Source: MFWN01 sp964594115
GTDB lineage: Archaea; Nanobdellota; Nanobdellia; Pacearchaeales; GW2011-AR1
DNA: 14,401 nucleotides
Assembly (NCBI GenBank): GCA_964594115.1
Contig: CAZQLD010000021.1
Location: 1 to 14,401 of the forward strand
Direction of reading: 5' to 3'
Part shown: positions 13,984 to 14,401 of the stretch, in pieces
Layout: each line of letters starts with the position of its first letter
Position numbering within the stretch: the stretch's first letter is position 1
Translations under genes and position numbers: made by a program
The notes under the pieces: model-generated
The model's input: only the letters and a program-made list of their open reading frames with translations
Databases searched by the model: none
What the model was told of the DNA's origin: nothing

Positions 13984-14401
13984 ATGGCAAGAACACTGGA
14001 TATGAAGTTTATAAGATATTTGAATTTATTTGAAAAAATAACCAAAGTCAGAACCCAACACTGTTTTTGTTATAATTTCTGGATAGTTTTTCTTGTTCAT
14101 CGAATAGAGATGGTCAGGGCAATTGGAGAATCTGGGAAAAATATTAAAAAATTATCCAGGATATTAGAGAAAAAAGTCAAAATCGTGGCAATTCCCTCTG
14201 GAGAAGAAGATTTGGAAAAATTCATCTTAGCCATAGTATATCCTGTGAAATTCAAGAGTGTTGAAATCAAGGATGATTGTATAACAATTAATGCAGGAAT
14301 GCAGAGCAAAGCAGCATTAATCGGAAGAAACAAAACCCGGTTGAGTGAAATGAAGGATATTCTCAACCAGTATTTTGGAGCTAAAGATGTAAGAATTGCT
14401 T
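13984..14401 (+). CDS. nusA: Archaeal NusA-like KH protein (cut by window edge)
   Basis: The window ends after 139 codons, close to the usual full length of archaeal NusA-like proteins (about 140-150), so only a few residues are probably missing. Two KH domains are visible, with their GxxG loops at residues 48-51 (G-E-S-G) and 114-117 (G-R-N-K). The order of F-E-K-I-T, A-I-G, V-A-I-P, I-L-A-I-V-Y-P-V-K-F and L-I-G-R-N-K fits this family. It lacks the S1 and N-terminal domains of bacterial NusA and is thought to act in transcription elongation or termination by binding RNA. It starts 4 nt after the rpoA stop, with a second in-frame ATG at 14002. The gene for ribosomal protein L30e, often between A'' and nusA, is missing. 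Confidence 0.92.
   Translation, partial: MARTLDMKFIRYLNLFEKITKVRTQHCFCYNFWIVFLVHRIEMVRAIGESGKNIKKLSRILEKKVKIVAIPSGEEDLEKFILAIVYPVKFKSVEIKDDCITINAGMQSKAALIGRNKTRLSEMKDILNQYFGAKDVRIA

Noticed and set aside
1..14401. CRISPR array, insertion sequence, phage or defence island
   Set aside because: No evenly spaced direct repeats, transposase, integrase or defence gene was found; the content is housekeeping genes plus small membrane proteins.

Overview
The window looks like chromosomal DNA from an AT-rich archaeon, most probably a small-genome DPANN lineage of the Woesearchaeota/Pacearchaeota kind. The domain call is firm. There is an archaeal RNA polymerase cluster (subunit H, then B, then A), an archaeal two-KH NusA protein, a tRNA interrupted after position 37 by an intron with a bulge-helix-bulge fold, and promoters of the BRE/TATA type. 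The DPANN placement is softer. It rests on small lysine-tailed membrane proteins, very tight gene packing, a bacterial-like NrdR/NrdJ pair and diverged polymerase motifs.

Layout. Positions 1-113 are AT-rich with no gene seen. Positions 114-1162 hold three small membrane-protein genes on the minus strand; two are paralogues of a DUF5652-like family. A divergent promoter region (1163-1254) separates them from a plus-strand intramembrane metalloprotease of the site-2 (M50) type (1255-1857). From 1996 to 6023 runs a compact deoxynucleotide operon with 1-nt gaps: the regulator nrdR, the B12-dependent class II ribonucleotide reductase nrdJ, and the dUTPase dut. A 13-bp hairpin with a downstream T-run follows. 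Thioredoxin (6184-6522), a plausible electron donor to NrdJ, comes next, then an intron-containing tRNA-Lys(UUU) (6563-6669).

The right half is the transcription cluster. A strong BRE/TATA promoter near 6702-6716 precedes rpoH, rpoB (B''+B' in one chain), a previously unmarked 39-codon Cys-containing ORF, rpoA and a nusA-like gene cut by the window edge. The rpoA gene is a single chain joining A' and A'', which most archaea encode as two genes. The ribosomal protein L30e gene, commonly found between the A'' gene and nusA, is absent here.

Functionally the window pairs dNTP supply (NrdR, NrdJ, Dut, Trx) with core transcription. I see no mobile element, CRISPR array, integrase or phage gene, and no gene-free stretch longer than 300 bases. 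The points most worth a second look are the unsplit rpoA, the unusual residues at normally near-invariant active-site positions of RpoB, the 39-codon ORF between rpoB and rpoA, the excisionase-like helix-turn-helix at the N-terminus of NrdJ, the structured nrdR leader, and the tRNA-Lys intron.
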